Shown: piece by piece, positions 1 to 10,671 of the stretch
How positions within the stretch are numbered: the first letter of the stretch is position 1
How the letters are laid out: each line of letters starts with the position of its first letter
Program-made: the position numbers and the translations under genes
DNA from: an uncultured Bacilli bacterium
GTDB taxonomy: Bacteria; Bacillota_I; Bacilli_A; RFN20; CAG-631
Assembly (NCBI GenBank): GCA_947626825.1
Contig: CANQTM010000016.1
Span: 1-35,811, forward strand
Direction of reading: 5' to 3'
DNA: 35,811 nt
The notes under the pieces: model-generated
Told to the model about the DNA's origin: nothing
What the model saw: only the letters and a program-made list of their open reading frames with translations
The model's database searches: none

Positions 1-1
1 T

Positions 2-3000
2 TCTGAAGACACTTATAATGTTAGTATGTATATAATATGTAGCAATGAAGATTGCAATGCTCATTCACAAGAAAATGGCTTTATTGTTACAAAACAAGTT
101 AGTGGAGACACAAATGTTGAACATGCAACATGTGATAAAGATAAAATATTATCATTAAAATATGAATTATCTATTGATGATATTAATCCAGCATTGCAAA
201 GTCATGTAAAAATAAAAACAACACCAAAAGATCATGTTGTTAATGAAGAATTAACACATTATGTTGTTCTTGAAGGAAAATTAAATCATGCCTATACATT
301 AAATGAAAACTATGAAGGAACAATTAATGTTGAAAAACCTAGTAGTTCAATTGCTAATGGTTGGGAATGGAAAAAATTAGCTGATGGTGGCTATAGAGCT
401 ACATTACATTTAGTATGTTATGCAACATATGATAAATATTATCCAGAAGATTTAGCGCATGAACATGTAACAGATTCAGATCGTCAAAAATATATTCATT
501 ATCATGAAATTGAAGCAATGGCTACACCAACAATGGATGCTGATTGTACAACAAAGACATCAGTAACATATAGTGTTACTATTTCATATGAAAGAACAGA
601 TTATTCTTCTTCATATTCAGAAGCTAAAGCAGAAGCACCTGGACATATTTGGAAAATAGATAACAACTTTAGTGAAGAAATATCAGGTGTTGCTGGCCTA
701 GAAGGTATTAAATTTAATGAAGGTATTGCATATAGAATTTCAAGAACAGATACAACTTGTGAAGATGCTCCTATTTATATGGTATATGTAAAACTTGTAT
801 GTACAAATAATAGTGAACATAGTATTGTTCTTTCATTTGAAATGGAACCTTCTACATACACACCAAAGACAGATATAAGCAAAGGCCTTGCTGAATACGT
901 TCAAACAATTAAAAGTGAAGCATTTAAAGCTGATGGCACTGTAGAAGATGAAAAAGATAAATATACAGTTTATAAATTATATGAATCTGTAACAGGTATA
1001 TATACAACTGATGCAGATAGATTTGATGGTGCAAGTCAATCTATTACTATCACTCTTCCTTCACAAGAAGTTGGTGATATTTTAGGTCACGCTTGGAAAA
1101 TTGATGAAGATTATTTAGGTAGTGATCATGGTTGGACATGGAGTGCAGTTAATGGAACTGACAATGTTTATAATGCTACAATTCATTTTGTATGTAGTGG
1201 TTGTAACAAAACATTTAGTATAACAAAACAAGTTATAGGAACAGTAACTCCTGCTACATGTCTTGAAAACGAAGAAGTTGATTATGAAGTTGAAATTGAT
1301 TTAATTGATTTTAGTGATGTTGTAGGAAATAAAAACTTACCTACTGATTTAACAATTAACAATTATGACAATTTAACAATTAATGATAGTTTTGTTGACA
1401 CTATAAAAGAATTAAAAGACACACATACAATTATCATGAATAATTCGTTTATTGGTCATGAATGGATAATTGATACAACATATAATGATAATTATTTTGA
1501 AAATGGTGTTAAATGGGAAAAAGTTTCTGAAGACACATATAATGTTAGTGTTTATGTAAAATGTAATAACAGTTCTCATGGTCTTGAAAATGGTTTTGTT
1601 GTTACAAAACAAGTTGTTGGAACAACAAATGTTGAACATGCAACATGTGATGAAGAAAAAATATTATCATTAAGTTATGAATTAACAGTTGGTGATATTA
1701 ATAATGTTTTAGGAAAAGCAGTAATCACTGACAAAGATCATGTTGTTGATGGTACAGTTACTTATAGTGTTATTATTGAAAATAAATTAGAACATAAATA
1801 TGTTAAAGATGTTAATAAAGGTAATCGTATCAAAGCATATGATTTGGAAGAATTTGAACCTTTAACTGATCAAGAAGGTTGGGATTGGGAAGAACAAATA
1901 CATGGTGGATACAATGTAACTTTGTATTTGGCATGTTATGCAACATATGATAAATATTATCCAGAAGATTTAGCACATGAACATGTAACAGATCCAGATC
2001 GTCAAAAATATATTCATTATCATGAATTACATGCTATAACAGTTCCAGATATTGATGGAGATTGTACTACAGCTAAAGCAATAACATATATTGCAACAGT
2101 TTATTATCAAAATAATGTATATACATCATCATATTCAGAAAATCATGAAGCAGTTCCAGGACACACTTGGAAAATAGATAATAACTTTGAAGGAACAATT
2201 GATGATGTTGAAGGACTAGAAGATATTGAATTTAATGCAGGATTAGCTTATAAACAAATTAGAGATGATGTTAATAATAATCCAGTATATATGGTATATG
2301 TAAAACTTGTATGTACAAATAATAGTGAACATAGTATTGTCCTTTCATTTGAAATGGAAGCTTCAAGTTATCAAGTACATGATCATGTATCGCCAAGTGT
2401 TGCAAAATATGAAAAAACAATTGGAACAGATATATTTGAAGATGTAAATAAAGTAAATGAAAATTATACTGTTTACTATTTATATAATTCATTATCAGGC
2501 ACTTATACAACAGGTATGGATAAATTTGATGGCTTATCACGTACAATAACAATTAATTTACCTGATCAAACTTCAAATGATGCTATAGGCCATAGTTGGG
2601 AAGTAGTTGGTTGGACATGGAGTGCAGTAGCAAATGAACAAAATACTTATTATGCTACAATTCAATTTAGTTGTGACTGTGGATTAACATTTAGTATGAC
2701 AACAATTGTAAAAGGTGAAAAAACACCAGAAACATGTACAAATGATAGTTATGTAACATACAACGTTTCAATGAATGCACTTGATTTTGCAAATCTTCCT
2801 GGAAATGAATATTCAGATGGAGATAATACAATTACTATTGGCAACTATAATAATTTAACATCAAAAGATAAATATTCAGATGGTGCAATTGAAAGATTAA
2901 GTAGTGAACACATCGTAACTATGGAAAATTCTCATACAGGCCATCGTTGGGTTGTTGATAAAGATTATGAAACAGATGAATTTGTAAAAGGCGTTAAATG

Positions 3001-5740
3001 GGAAAGAATTAATTCGACAACTTATAAATTAAGCGTTTGTGTTAAATGTGAAAATGAAGGCTGTTTTGCAAATAACAATCATATTATAGTTGTTATAAAT
3101 GAAGTTAATGGTGTTGCAGATCGTGAACAAGCAACATGTTTAGAAAATAGAAATCTATCATTAAGTTACACTTTGAAAATTGATGATATTACTTATGCTT
3201 TAAATTTATTAGATGGTGAAAAGACAGTAACAACAATGAAAGATAATATTGTTGATGCTACAATATCAACAAATATTGTTATTGAAAATGCTTTAGGTCA
3301 TAGCTGGAATGCTCCAGTATGGACATGGCTTGTAAATAATAGAGTTGCTATTGCTACATTTGTTTGTGAACATGATAGTAGTCATGTTGTTGAAGTTTAT
3401 GCAACTACAGATGGCAAAGAAAATAAAGTTGTTATAGATGAATCAAATAAAGCAACATGTGATGCTGCAGGCAAAATATCATATGCAGCAACAGTTATTG
3501 GTCCAGATGGAAAGACATATAGTGACAAATATGAAAGAGAAATTGAAGCATTAGGACATCATTATGTTTTAGATTCAATTGAATGGGCAGATGATATGTC
3601 ATCAGCTACAGTACATTATGTTTGTACAAATGATAATAGTCATAAACATGAAGAAGAAGCTATTGTAACATCTGAAATAACACAAAAACAAACTTGTGAA
3701 GATGCAGAAATTACATTATATACTGCTAAAGCAAGTTGGTCAGAATACAATTCTGGAGAAGAAGTAGTTGTTACAAAAGAAGTACAAACAAAAGAAGCTC
3801 TAGGTCATAACTGGAACAAACCTGAATGGACATGGAGTGAAGATCATTCAGTAGTACATGCAAAATTCACATGTGAAAATGATAAAGAAGGTAATCATAT
3901 TGTAGAAGTAATTGCTACTACTGATGGAACTGATAATAAAGTTATCAAAGATGATTCACAAAAAGTAACCTGTGAAACAGAAGGTAAAGTAATTTACACA
4001 GCTACAGTACTAGGACCTGATGGTGAAGTTTATAGTACTAAATATGAAGAAGTTACTCCTGCATTAGGTCACAATTATATTGTAGATCCAGCATATGACA
4101 ATGGTTTTGAATGGTCAGAAGATGGCACAATAGCCAAAGTACATTATATTTGTACAAATGATAATAGTCATAAACATGTAGAAAATGCAGATGTAACATT
4201 TGTAGTAACACAAAAACAAACTTGTGAAGATGCAGAAATTACATTATATACTGCTAAAGCAAGTTGGTCAGAATACAATTCTGGAGAAGAAGTAGTTGTT
4301 ACAAAAGAAGTACAAACAAAAGAAGCTCTAGGTCATAACTGGAACAAACCTGAATGGACATGGAGTGAAGATCATTCAGTAGCACATGCAAAATTCACAT
4401 GTGAAAATGATAAAGAAGGTAATCATATTGTAGAAGTAATTGCTACAACAGATGGAACTGATAATAAAGTTGTTGTAGATAACTCAAATAAAGCAACATG
4501 TGAAGATGCTGGCTCAATAGTTTATACAGCAACAGTTGTTGGTCCAGATGGAGAAACATATACAAATATTGTTTCAATTATTATAGATGCTTTTGGTCAC
4601 AATTACATCTTAGATCCAGCATATGAAAATGGCTTTGAATGGTCAGATGATATGACATCAGCAAAAGTACATTATATTTGTACAAATGATGGTAGTCATA
4701 AACACGTAGAAGAAGCTATAGTAACATCTGAAGTAACACAAGCACAAACTTGTGAAAATGATGAAATTATAACATATACAGCAACAGCAAGTTTTGAAGA
4801 ATATAATAATGGAGCAATTGTTAAAGATACAAAAGTTGTTAAAACTAAAAATGCTCTAGGCCATAGTTGGAATGCTCCAGTATGGACATGGAATAGTGAC
4901 CATACAGTAGCTCATGCAATGTTTACATGTGCAAATAATAGTAGTCATGTAATTGAGATCGTTGCAACTAAAGAAGGCGAAGAAAATAAAGTTGTTATAG
5001 ATGATTCACAAAAAGTAACTTGTGAAACAGATGGTAAAGTTATTTACACAGCTACAGTACTTGGCCCTGATGGTAAAGTATATAGTACAATATATGAAAA
5101 TATTATTACTAAATTAGGTCACAATTATATTGTAGATTCAGCATATGACAATGGTTTTGAATGGTCAGAAGATGGCACAATAGCCAAAGTACATTATATT
5201 TGTACAAATGATAATAGTCATAAACATGTAGAAAATGCAGTAGTAACAGAACAAGTTGTTGCAGCAACATGTACAGAGAATGGCTACAGCATTTATACAG
5301 CAAAAGTTACTTTCTTAGGAAAAGATTATAGTGCTACAAAAACAATTATAAGAGAAAACACAGCACTAGGTCATAAATGGCATCTTGATGGATGGACATG
5401 GAATGATGATTACAGTGAAGCAGTAGCAGGTTTCACATGTGAAAGATGTGGAATTAATGAAGTTGTTACAGCTACAATTGATGTTGAAGTAGATGATCAT
5501 GAAACAACAATCTACACTGCAACAGTTATCGGACCAGATGGACTAACATATACAGATGTTGTAAGTATTGAAAAAGAACTTGATATTAGTTATGTTGTCA
5601 CTTTATTACTAGTTGAGATTGCTACATTATTGGTTGAAACAATAATCTTAGGTGTCTTAATAGGAAATACATCAATTGGACAATTATTAGCTAATCGCAA
5701 GAGAAAAATCAAACAATTACTAGTAAGAAGATCAAGATAA
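2..5740 (+). CDS. Giant repeat-containing surface protein, 3' portion (gene begins upstream of window); C-terminal TM helix and basic tail
   Basis: Frame is open from base 2 (SEDTYNVS...), matching the internal repeat SEDTYNVSVYVKC, so the ORF-track Met at 26 is internal. Repeated GHxW / WxW / xC(x4-5)SH / ATC motifs; ends ISYVVTLLLVEIATLLVETIILGVLIG...NRKRKIKQLLVRRSR. Confidence 0.85.
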   Translation, partial: SEDTYNVSMYIICSNEDCNAHSQENGFIVTKQVSGDTNVEHATCDKDKILSLKYELSIDDINPALQSHVKIKTTPKDHVVNEELTHYVVLEGKLNHAYTLNENYEGTINVEKPSSSIANGWEWKKLADGGYRATLHLVCYATYDKYYPEDLAHEHVTDSDRQKYIHYHEIEAMATPTMDADCTTKTSVTYSVTISYERTDYSSSYSEAKAEAPGHIWKIDNNFSEEISGVAGLEGIKFNEGIAYRISRTDTTCEDAPIYMVYVKLVCTNNSEHSIVLSFEMEPSTYTPKTDISKGLAEYVQTIKSEAFKADGTVEDEKDKYTVYKLYESVTGIYTTDADRFDGASQSITITLPSQEVGDILGHAWKIDEDYLGSDHGWTWSAVNGTDNVYNATIHFVCSGCNKTFSITKQVIGTVTPATCLENEEVDYEVEIDLIDFSDVVGNKNLPTDLTINNYDNLTINDSFVDTIKELKDTHTIIMNNSFIGHEWIIDTTYNDNYFENGVKWEKVSEDTYNVSVYVKCNNSSHGLENGFVVTKQVVGTTNVEHATCDEEKILSLSYELTVGDINNVLGKAVITDKDHVVDGTVTYSVIIENKLEHKYVKDVNKGNRIKAYDLEEFEPLTDQEGWDWEEQIHGGYNVTLYLACYATYDKYYPEDLAHEHVTDPDRQKYIHYHELHAITVPDIDGDCTTAKAITYIATVYYQNNVYTSSYSENHEAVPGHTWKIDNNFEGTIDDVEGLEDIEFNAGLAYKQIRDDVNNNPVYMVYVKLVCTNNSEHSIVLSFEMEASSYQVHDHVSPSVAKYEKTIGTDIFEDVNKVNENYTVYYLYNSLSGTYTTGMDKFDGLSRTITINLPDQTSNDAIGHSWEVVGWTWSAVANEQNTYYATIQFSCDCGLTFSMTTIVKGEKTPETCTNDSYVTYNVSMNALDFANLPGNEYSDGDNTITIGNYNNLTSKDKYSDGAIERLSSEHIVTMENSHTGHRWVVDKDYETDEFVKGVKWERINSTTYKLSVCVKCENEGCFANNNHIIVVINEVNGVADREQATCLENRNLSLSYTLKIDDITYALNLLDGEKTVTTMKDNIVDATISTNIVIENALGHSWNAPVWTWLVNNRVAIATFVCEHDSSHVVEVYATTDGKENKVVIDESNKATCDAAGKISYAATVIGPDGKTYSDKYEREIEALGHHYVLDSIEWADDMSSATVHYVCTNDNSHKHEEEAIVTSEITQKQTCEDAEITLYTAKASWSEYNSGEEVVVTKEVQTKEALGHNWNKPEWTWSEDHSVVHAKFTCENDKEGNHIVEVIATTDGTDNKVIKDDSQKVTCETEGKVIYTATVLGPDGEVYSTKYEEVTPALGHNYIVDPAYDNGFEWSEDGTIAKVHYICTNDNSHKHVENADVTFVVTQKQTCEDAEITLYTAKASWSEYNSGEEVVVTKEVQTKEALGHNWNKPEWTWSEDHSVAHAKFTCENDKEGNHIVEVIATTDGTDNKVVVDNSNKATCEDAGSIVYTATVVGPDGETYTNIVSIIIDAFGHNYILDPAYENGFEWSDDMTSAKVHYICTNDGSHKHVEEAIVTSEVTQAQTCENDEIITYTATASFEEYNNGAIVKDTKVVKTKNALGHSWNAPVWTWNSDHTVAHAMFTCANNSSHVIEIVATKEGEENKVVIDDSQKVTCETDGKVIYTATVLGPDGKVYSTIYENIITKLGHNYIVDSAYDNGFEWSEDGTIAKVHYICTNDNSHKHVENAVVTEQVVAATCTENGYSIYTAKVTFLGKDYSATKTIIRENTALGHKWHLDGWTWNDDYSEAVAGFTCERCGINEVVTATIDVEVDDHETTIYTATVIGPDGLTYTDVVSIEKELDISYVVTLLLVEIATLLVETIILGVLIGNTSIGQLLANRKRKIKQLLVRRSR

Positions 5741-5762
5741 TGCAAAGGAGAAAGTAAAACTT

Positions 5763-6482
5763 ATGATGACAAATAATATTATGAATACTATTAAAGTCTT
5801 TGGCCACGAATACGATTGGGATTTAGATACGACTATGATTTGCTTGATGATTCTACAAATCATAGTTGTGATTCTAATGGTTGTAATCTTTGCGATAATA
5901 ATTAGAAAAGTTATGAAGATTAGAAAACAAATTAAAGAAGCTAGTCTTCAAGAACAAACTGCAAAACCTGTTGAAGAATATCGTAAATTGATTAACATCA
6001 CTTTAGATACTGATATGGTTCAAAAAGAATTCTTTACTGGAGATAAATTTAATAGTGAAGGTTTGATAGTAATTGCTCACTATAATAAAGCTCCATTTAC
6101 AGAATTAATCGTAGATTATGAACTTCAAGAACCTGATTTAAGTGTTGAGGGTAAGCCAACAGCTATAGTTACTTATCGTGGTTTAGAAGCAGCTTATGCT
6201 ATTTCAGTTCTTCAAGGTGCAACTCCTGTGGTTGAAGAAACTACACCTGTTACCCAAACTGAAGAAACTTCAACAACTGTAGTTGAGGAAAATGTTCCAG
6301 TTGAACAAGTAGAAGAAGTTGAAGATAATGTAGCAGTAACAAATGAAGAACCAGTAACTGAAGTTGCTTCTGAAGAAGAAGTTACTGATAAACCTGTTGT
6401 AATGGTTAACACTTCAAATCAAACACATCATAATAAACGTAGATATAGAAGAATAATTCTTGTAAAAAGAAAAAAATACTAA
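5763..6482 (+). CDS. Membrane-anchored protein with bacterial Ig-like (Big_3-type) domain and Thr/Glu/Val-rich tail
   Basis: N-terminal NTIKVFGHEYDWDL, one TM helix, then LDTDMVQKEFFTGDKFNSEGLIVIAHY...YELQEPDLSVEGKPTAIVTYRGLEAAYAISV, which resembles Big_3 domains. Confidence 0.7.
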   Translation: MMTNNIMNTIKVFGHEYDWDLDTTMICLMILQIIVVILMVVIFAIIIRKVMKIRKQIKEASLQEQTAKPVEEYRKLINITLDTDMVQKEFFTGDKFNSEGLIVIAHYNKAPFTELIVDYELQEPDLSVEGKPTAIVTYRGLEAAYAISVLQGATPVVEETTPVTQTEETSTTVVEENVPVEQVEEVEDNVAVTNEEPVTEVASEEEVTDKPVVMVNTSNQTHHNKRRYRRIILVKRKKY

Positions 6483-6494
6483 GAGGACCTTACA

Positions 6495-7553
6495 ATGCTA
6501 AATATTATAAATACAATTAAAGTATTTGGTCATGAATTAGATTGGGATTTGAATACGACATTATTTTGGTTTATCGTAGTGCAAACAATATTGTTAATCT
6601 TAATTATTATATTATTTATTATTCTTCTTAAAAAATTAATTTCATCACGAAATAATAAAGAAAACAAACCAACTGAAGTTCTTGATTTAGAAAATCATCG
6701 TCATTTAGTTAGTATTAGTTTAGATACCAATATGGTTCAAAGAGAATTTGATGTTGGTGAAGAATTTAATAGTGATGGTTTAATTGTTACAGCTAATTAT
6801 GATGAAGAACCATTAACAGAAATTGTTAGTGATTATGAAGTTCATATGCCAATTATGAACAAGGAAGGTAAACCATTAGTTGCAGTAACATATAAAGATG
6901 TTGTTTCTGCATACGCGATTTCTGTAAATGAAGTTTCAGAAGATGAAGATACTAGTGAAGGCCCAAATGATGACGATGAAGAAGAAACACCACATGTTAC
7001 ACAAGAAGTAATAGTAGAAGAAGAATCAGTTGAAGGTGGTGTGCTTCATTATGATCGTAGTTTCACAGCTAGATTTATTCAATCAGATGATGATATTAAA
7101 CATTGGTATACAGAAATAAAAAATTATCTATTATCTTATATGAATATCAAAGATAGAATTAGTTGGCGTAGAGAAAGTTTTAAACATAAAAATCAAATTA
7201 TTGCAAGATTAGCTTATCGTGGAAAAACATTATGTCTTTTCTTACCACTAAATGCTTTAGATTTAGCTGATACAAAATATAAAGTTGAAGATGTTAGTGA
7301 TAATCATCAATATCAAGAAACACCATGTATGTATCGTATAAAAAATGAAAAAAGAGTACGATATGCAATGGAATTAATTGAAATGGTTATGATTGATTTA
7401 GAAATTGAAAAAATTGATGATTTTGTATCAATTGACTATTTTGTTCCTTATGAAGGAATAGTTGAACTTATTAATAAAGGATTAATCAAAAGAGAAATAA
7501 AAAATCAAAATGATTTTTTAAATAGTAATAGGGAAGAAGAAACATTATCTTAG
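6495..7553 (+). CDS. Paralogous membrane-anchored Ig-like protein with C-terminal 'RSFTARFIQSDD...RGKTLCLFL' domain
   Basis: Shares NTIKVFGHELDWDLNTT-TM and the Big_3-like segment with the preceding gene; the C-terminal domain resembles one in many Firmicutes hypothetical proteins. Confidence 0.7.
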   Translation: MLNIINTIKVFGHELDWDLNTTLFWFIVVQTILLILIIILFIILLKKLISSRNNKENKPTEVLDLENHRHLVSISLDTNMVQREFDVGEEFNSDGLIVTANYDEEPLTEIVSDYEVHMPIMNKEGKPLVAVTYKDVVSAYAISVNEVSEDEDTSEGPNDDDEEETPHVTQEVIVEEESVEGGVLHYDRSFTARFIQSDDDIKHWYTEIKNYLLSYMNIKDRISWRRESFKHKNQIIARLAYRGKTLCLFLPLNALDLADTKYKVEDVSDNHQYQETPCMYRIKNEKRVRYAMELIEMVMIDLEIEKIDDFVSIDYFVPYEGIVELINKGLIKREIKNQNDFLNSNREEETLS

Positions 7554-7554
7554 C

Positions 7555-7576
7555 AAAAGGGGCATATGCCCCTTTT
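7555..7576 (+). terminator. Rho-independent terminator after the 6495 gene
   Basis: AAAAGGGGCATATGCCCCTTTT palindrome. Confidence 0.75.
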
Positions 7577-7591
7577 AATTTCAACATAATT

Positions 7592-7615
7592 AAAAAGAGC
7601 TCAAAGCTCTTTTTT
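7592..7615 (-). terminator. Terminator for the minus-strand U32 operon
   Basis: AAAAAGAGC tcaaa GCTCTTTTTT hairpin overlapping the stop codon of the U32 gene. Confidence 0.65.
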
Positions 7616-8806
7616 CTTACGTAATATAGTATAAACAGGTAATTTATATTTAATTTTGATTTTTATTATTTGTTTTGGATGCCTAGCAACCTCTAATTGA
7701 TCATCATTTTCATCAATCATATCCAAAATTTTTGTGGTAATACATTTTCCTGATGGCATAAAACATTCAAGAATTATATTTTTTGAAAAGTTGTTTTTAA
7801 CTTCTATAGTAACATAATTATTTTTATCATTACTTTTAATGACAAGACCAATAAATGTTTGGGTTGGATTTTCAACATTTAAATCTTTTAAAAGTGCTTC
7901 GTTTTTTATTTTTGGATTATAAAATCCCGAATAGGTAATACGATTTTCAGCTTTTTGAATTTCTTTTTGATAATATTTTATTACATTATGTTTTAATTCT
8001 TTATTATGATAATATTCATCAATTAAATGACGATATGCGCTTACAACTGTTGCTATATAATGAGCTGATTTCATACGTCCTTCAATTTTAAAACTATCAA
8101 TATGATTTTTTAATAATAATGGAAGATATTCAACACTATTTAAATCACAAGATGCTATAATACATTTTTGATTGCTAACTAATTTGTTATCATTATATAA
8201 GTTATATACCCAACGACATGAATGAGCACATCCACCTTTATTAGCATCACGATCAACCATTGAATTAGATAAACCACAGCGACCAGAATAAGATGAACAC
8301 ATACCACCATGAATAAAAGTTTCTATTGCTACAGAACTTTTATTTTTTATATCAATTATTTCGTTGATATTTAATTCTCTTGCTAAAACGACTCTATTAA
8401 TATTTAGATTTTGTTTTAAAAATGAAATAGCTAAATTATTAGTAATAGATTGTTGAGTAGAAACATGAATTTCAAAATGACAATTTAATTCTTGTGCTCT
8501 TTTCATTATATAAACACTTGAAACAATAATAGCATGAACACCAATATTATCTAAAGCTAATAAATATTCATCTAATTTAGCAAAATCATTATCAATTGGT
8601 ACAATGTTTACTGTAACATGAACTTTAGCATGATGTTTGTTAGCAAATATCACTGCTTCTTTTAAATCATCTAAGGAAAAATTATTTGCTTTGGCTCTTA
8701 ATGAAAATTGTTTTCCACCACAAAAAACAGCATCAGCTCCATATAAAATTGCTATTTTTAATCTTTCTAAATCACCTGCAGGGACTAATAATTCTACTTT
8801 TTTCAT
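7601..8806 (-). CDS. Peptidase U32 family protein, probable tRNA hydroxylation protein (YrrO/TrhP2-like)
   Basis: ELLVPAGDLERLKIAILYGADAVFCGGKQFSLRA...FIHGGMCSSYSGRCGLSNSM...GGCAHSCRWVY. Confidence 0.9.
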   Translation of the reverse strand: MKKVELLVPAGDLERLKIAILYGADAVFCGGKQFSLRAKANNFSLDDLKEAVIFANKHHAKVHVTVNIVPIDNDFAKLDEYLLALDNIGVHAIIVSSVYIMKRAQELNCHFEIHVSTQQSITNNLAISFLKQNLNINRVVLARELNINEIIDIKNKSSVAIETFIHGGMCSSYSGRCGLSNSMVDRDANKGGCAHSCRWVYNLYNDNKLVSNQKCIIASCDLNSVEYLPLLLKNHIDSFKIEGRMKSAHYIATVVSAYRHLIDEYYHNKELKHNVIKYYQKEIQKAENRITYSGFYNPKIKNEALLKDLNVENPTQTFIGLVIKSNDKNNYVTIEVKNNFSKNIILECFMPSGKCITTKILDMIDENDDQLEVARHPKQIIKIKIKYKLPVYTILRKKKEL

Positions 8807-9672
8807 TTTTCTATCCCCACTCTTTTAGTTAAGAAACCTTCAGTGAAAGATAATGAATTATCTAATTTTAATAATTCATTCATTGATATTTTTTCATTTA
8901 AAGATTTTTTAAATAAATCAATTACTTTAGATACATATTCACTATTTAAAAATAAACAATCAAAAATAAAAATATTAATATGTTTTGCTAATTGTTGACT
9001 ATAATCTAAATAACACCAAATATTATTATCAAAGATACTTGTAATGCCATTTTGTTGTAGAATTTTATAATGTTGATTTCTTGTTTCTTCTTTTATACTT
9101 AAATTTGTAGAATTAACTAGATTTTTATCTAAATTATTTTGTTTTATAAAATTAGAAATTATTTTTCTTTTACTTTCATATAAACTTACATAACCAAAAA
9201 CCATAATTCCATATTGTTCTTTGTTTTTAATTGGTAAATTATTGATATCATCTATATGCATATCTTTTGAACATATTATATTATTAATGCCCATTTCTTG
9301 GTAAGTTAAAATATCATAAGTGTTTCTTAAAAATGTTTCATGATAGAAATAGCATTTATCGGAAAAATTATATTTTTTTGCTATAACAAAAACTGCAAAA
9401 TCACAAAAATAAAAGCCATCAACACCAATTGAAATTAAATTTTGTATATATGCTTCTAATTTAATTAAATGATCGTTTGTAAATATTTTGTTTATTAATA
9501 TATAGACTTTTTTTTCATTTAAATGACTTTCTTTTGTTATTTTTTTTATTTGATTTAAAGAAAAAGAAAAAGAATAACGAAAAGACACAAATTTATTACT
9601 TAATAAATATGCATCAGCATTATTAAATTGTTTTACATCATCATAATTATTTATTTTTACTACTATTTCCAT
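8803..9672 (-). CDS. U32 family protein, short paralogue (YrrN/TrhP1-like)
   Basis: Overlaps the downstream U32 gene by 4 bp; TIM-barrel-like segments (VYILINKIFTNDHLIKLEAYIQNLISIGVDGFYFCDFAVF, MVFGYVSLYESKRK). Confidence 0.6.
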   Translation of the reverse strand: MEIVVKINNYDDVKQFNNADAYLLSNKFVSFRYSFSFSLNQIKKITKESHLNEKKVYILINKIFTNDHLIKLEAYIQNLISIGVDGFYFCDFAVFVIAKKYNFSDKCYFYHETFLRNTYDILTYQEMGINNIICSKDMHIDDINNLPIKNKEQYGIMVFGYVSLYESKRKIISNFIKQNNLDKNLVNSTNLSIKEETRNQHYKILQQNGITSIFDNNIWCYLDYSQQLAKHINIFIFDCLFLNSEYVSKVIDLFKKSLNEKISMNELLKLDNSLSFTEGFLTKRVGIEK

Positions 9673-10532
9673 TTCTTTTGTATTCCAATACCTACTGTAC
9701 CTGGTCCAGCATGTGCAACAACATTTAAAGACAAGGTAGTTACTTTATATGAAATATTATCGATGTTTTCTGAAATTAAATCAATAATTTCTTTAATTTT
9801 ATCAGAATTTGAACTATCACTATTTAAAATAACTAATTCATAATCACTTTTTAAATTTGGAATATTTTTTTGCCATTCTTTTAAAGCACCTCTAAGTGCT
9901 TTGTATCTAGTTCTGGTTAGATTTTTTTTATTTATTTCACCATCTTTAAATGATAAAGTTGGTAATACTTTAATTAATGATGCTAAAGAAGCAATTGATG
10001 GTTTAATTCGACCGCCTCTTTTTAAATATTTTAATGATTCTGGAATAAAAACGCTATCTTCTGTACCTTTTAAAGTGTTAACCTTTTCAATAATTTGCAT
10101 TTCATCTAGGCCGTCTTCAACTAATTTTTTGGCATAAAAAACTTGATTTGCCATCCATGTACAAACAGATAAACTATCATAAACAATAACTTTATCTTTA
10201 TATTTTTCGTTACATACTTTGGTAAATAAAGAAAACATTGAACTTAATTTAGATGAAATCGTAAAATGAATTATTTTATCAGCTTTGGTTGTTTCAAACA
10301 AATTATCAAAATAAGATGTTATTTCACCAATTGTTGGTGTTGATGTAGATATGATAGAACCATTTCTCATCATTAAAGCTAATTTATCATTATCCATATC
10401 TATGGTGTCGTGATATTCTACACCATCAACAATAACATTTAAAGGTAAAACATTTAAATTATTTGCTTTTATTTCTTCTTTAGTTAATGCAATAGTTGAA
10501 TCACTAGAAATAATAATTTTTTCCTTATCCAT
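9663..10532 (-). CDS. DegV family protein
   Basis: IISSDSTIALTKEEIKANNLNVLPLNVIVDGVEYHDTIDM...STSTPTIGEITSYF...LKYLKRGGRIKPS. Confidence 0.9.
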   Translation of the reverse strand: MDKEKIIISSDSTIALTKEEIKANNLNVLPLNVIVDGVEYHDTIDMDNDKLALMMRNGSIISTSTPTIGEITSYFDNLFETTKADKIIHFTISSKLSSMFSLFTKVCNEKYKDKVIVYDSLSVCTWMANQVFYAKKLVEDGLDEMQIIEKVNTLKGTEDSVFIPESLKYLKRGGRIKPSIASLASLIKVLPTLSFKDGEINKKNLTRTRYKALRGALKEWQKNIPNLKSDYELVILNSDSSNSDKIKEIIDLISENIDNISYKVTTLSLNVVAHAGPGTVGIGIQKKWK

Positions 10533-10671
10533 AAAAATTGTAATTCCTCCATATTAAGTTTATAAATTAGTCATATAGATTATAACCAAATTGCAATAAT
10601 TCGCCAATACTTTTATATAAAATATCATTATTATATGTTACTTTTAAAACATTTATTTTTTTAAATATTTA

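Noticed and set aside
1412-1639. Minus-strand ORF inside the giant surface gene (also 2271-2552, 5109-5303, 6212-6412)
   Set aside because: Antisense to strong coding sequence; the peptides mirror the repeats and have no independent start signals or family motifs.
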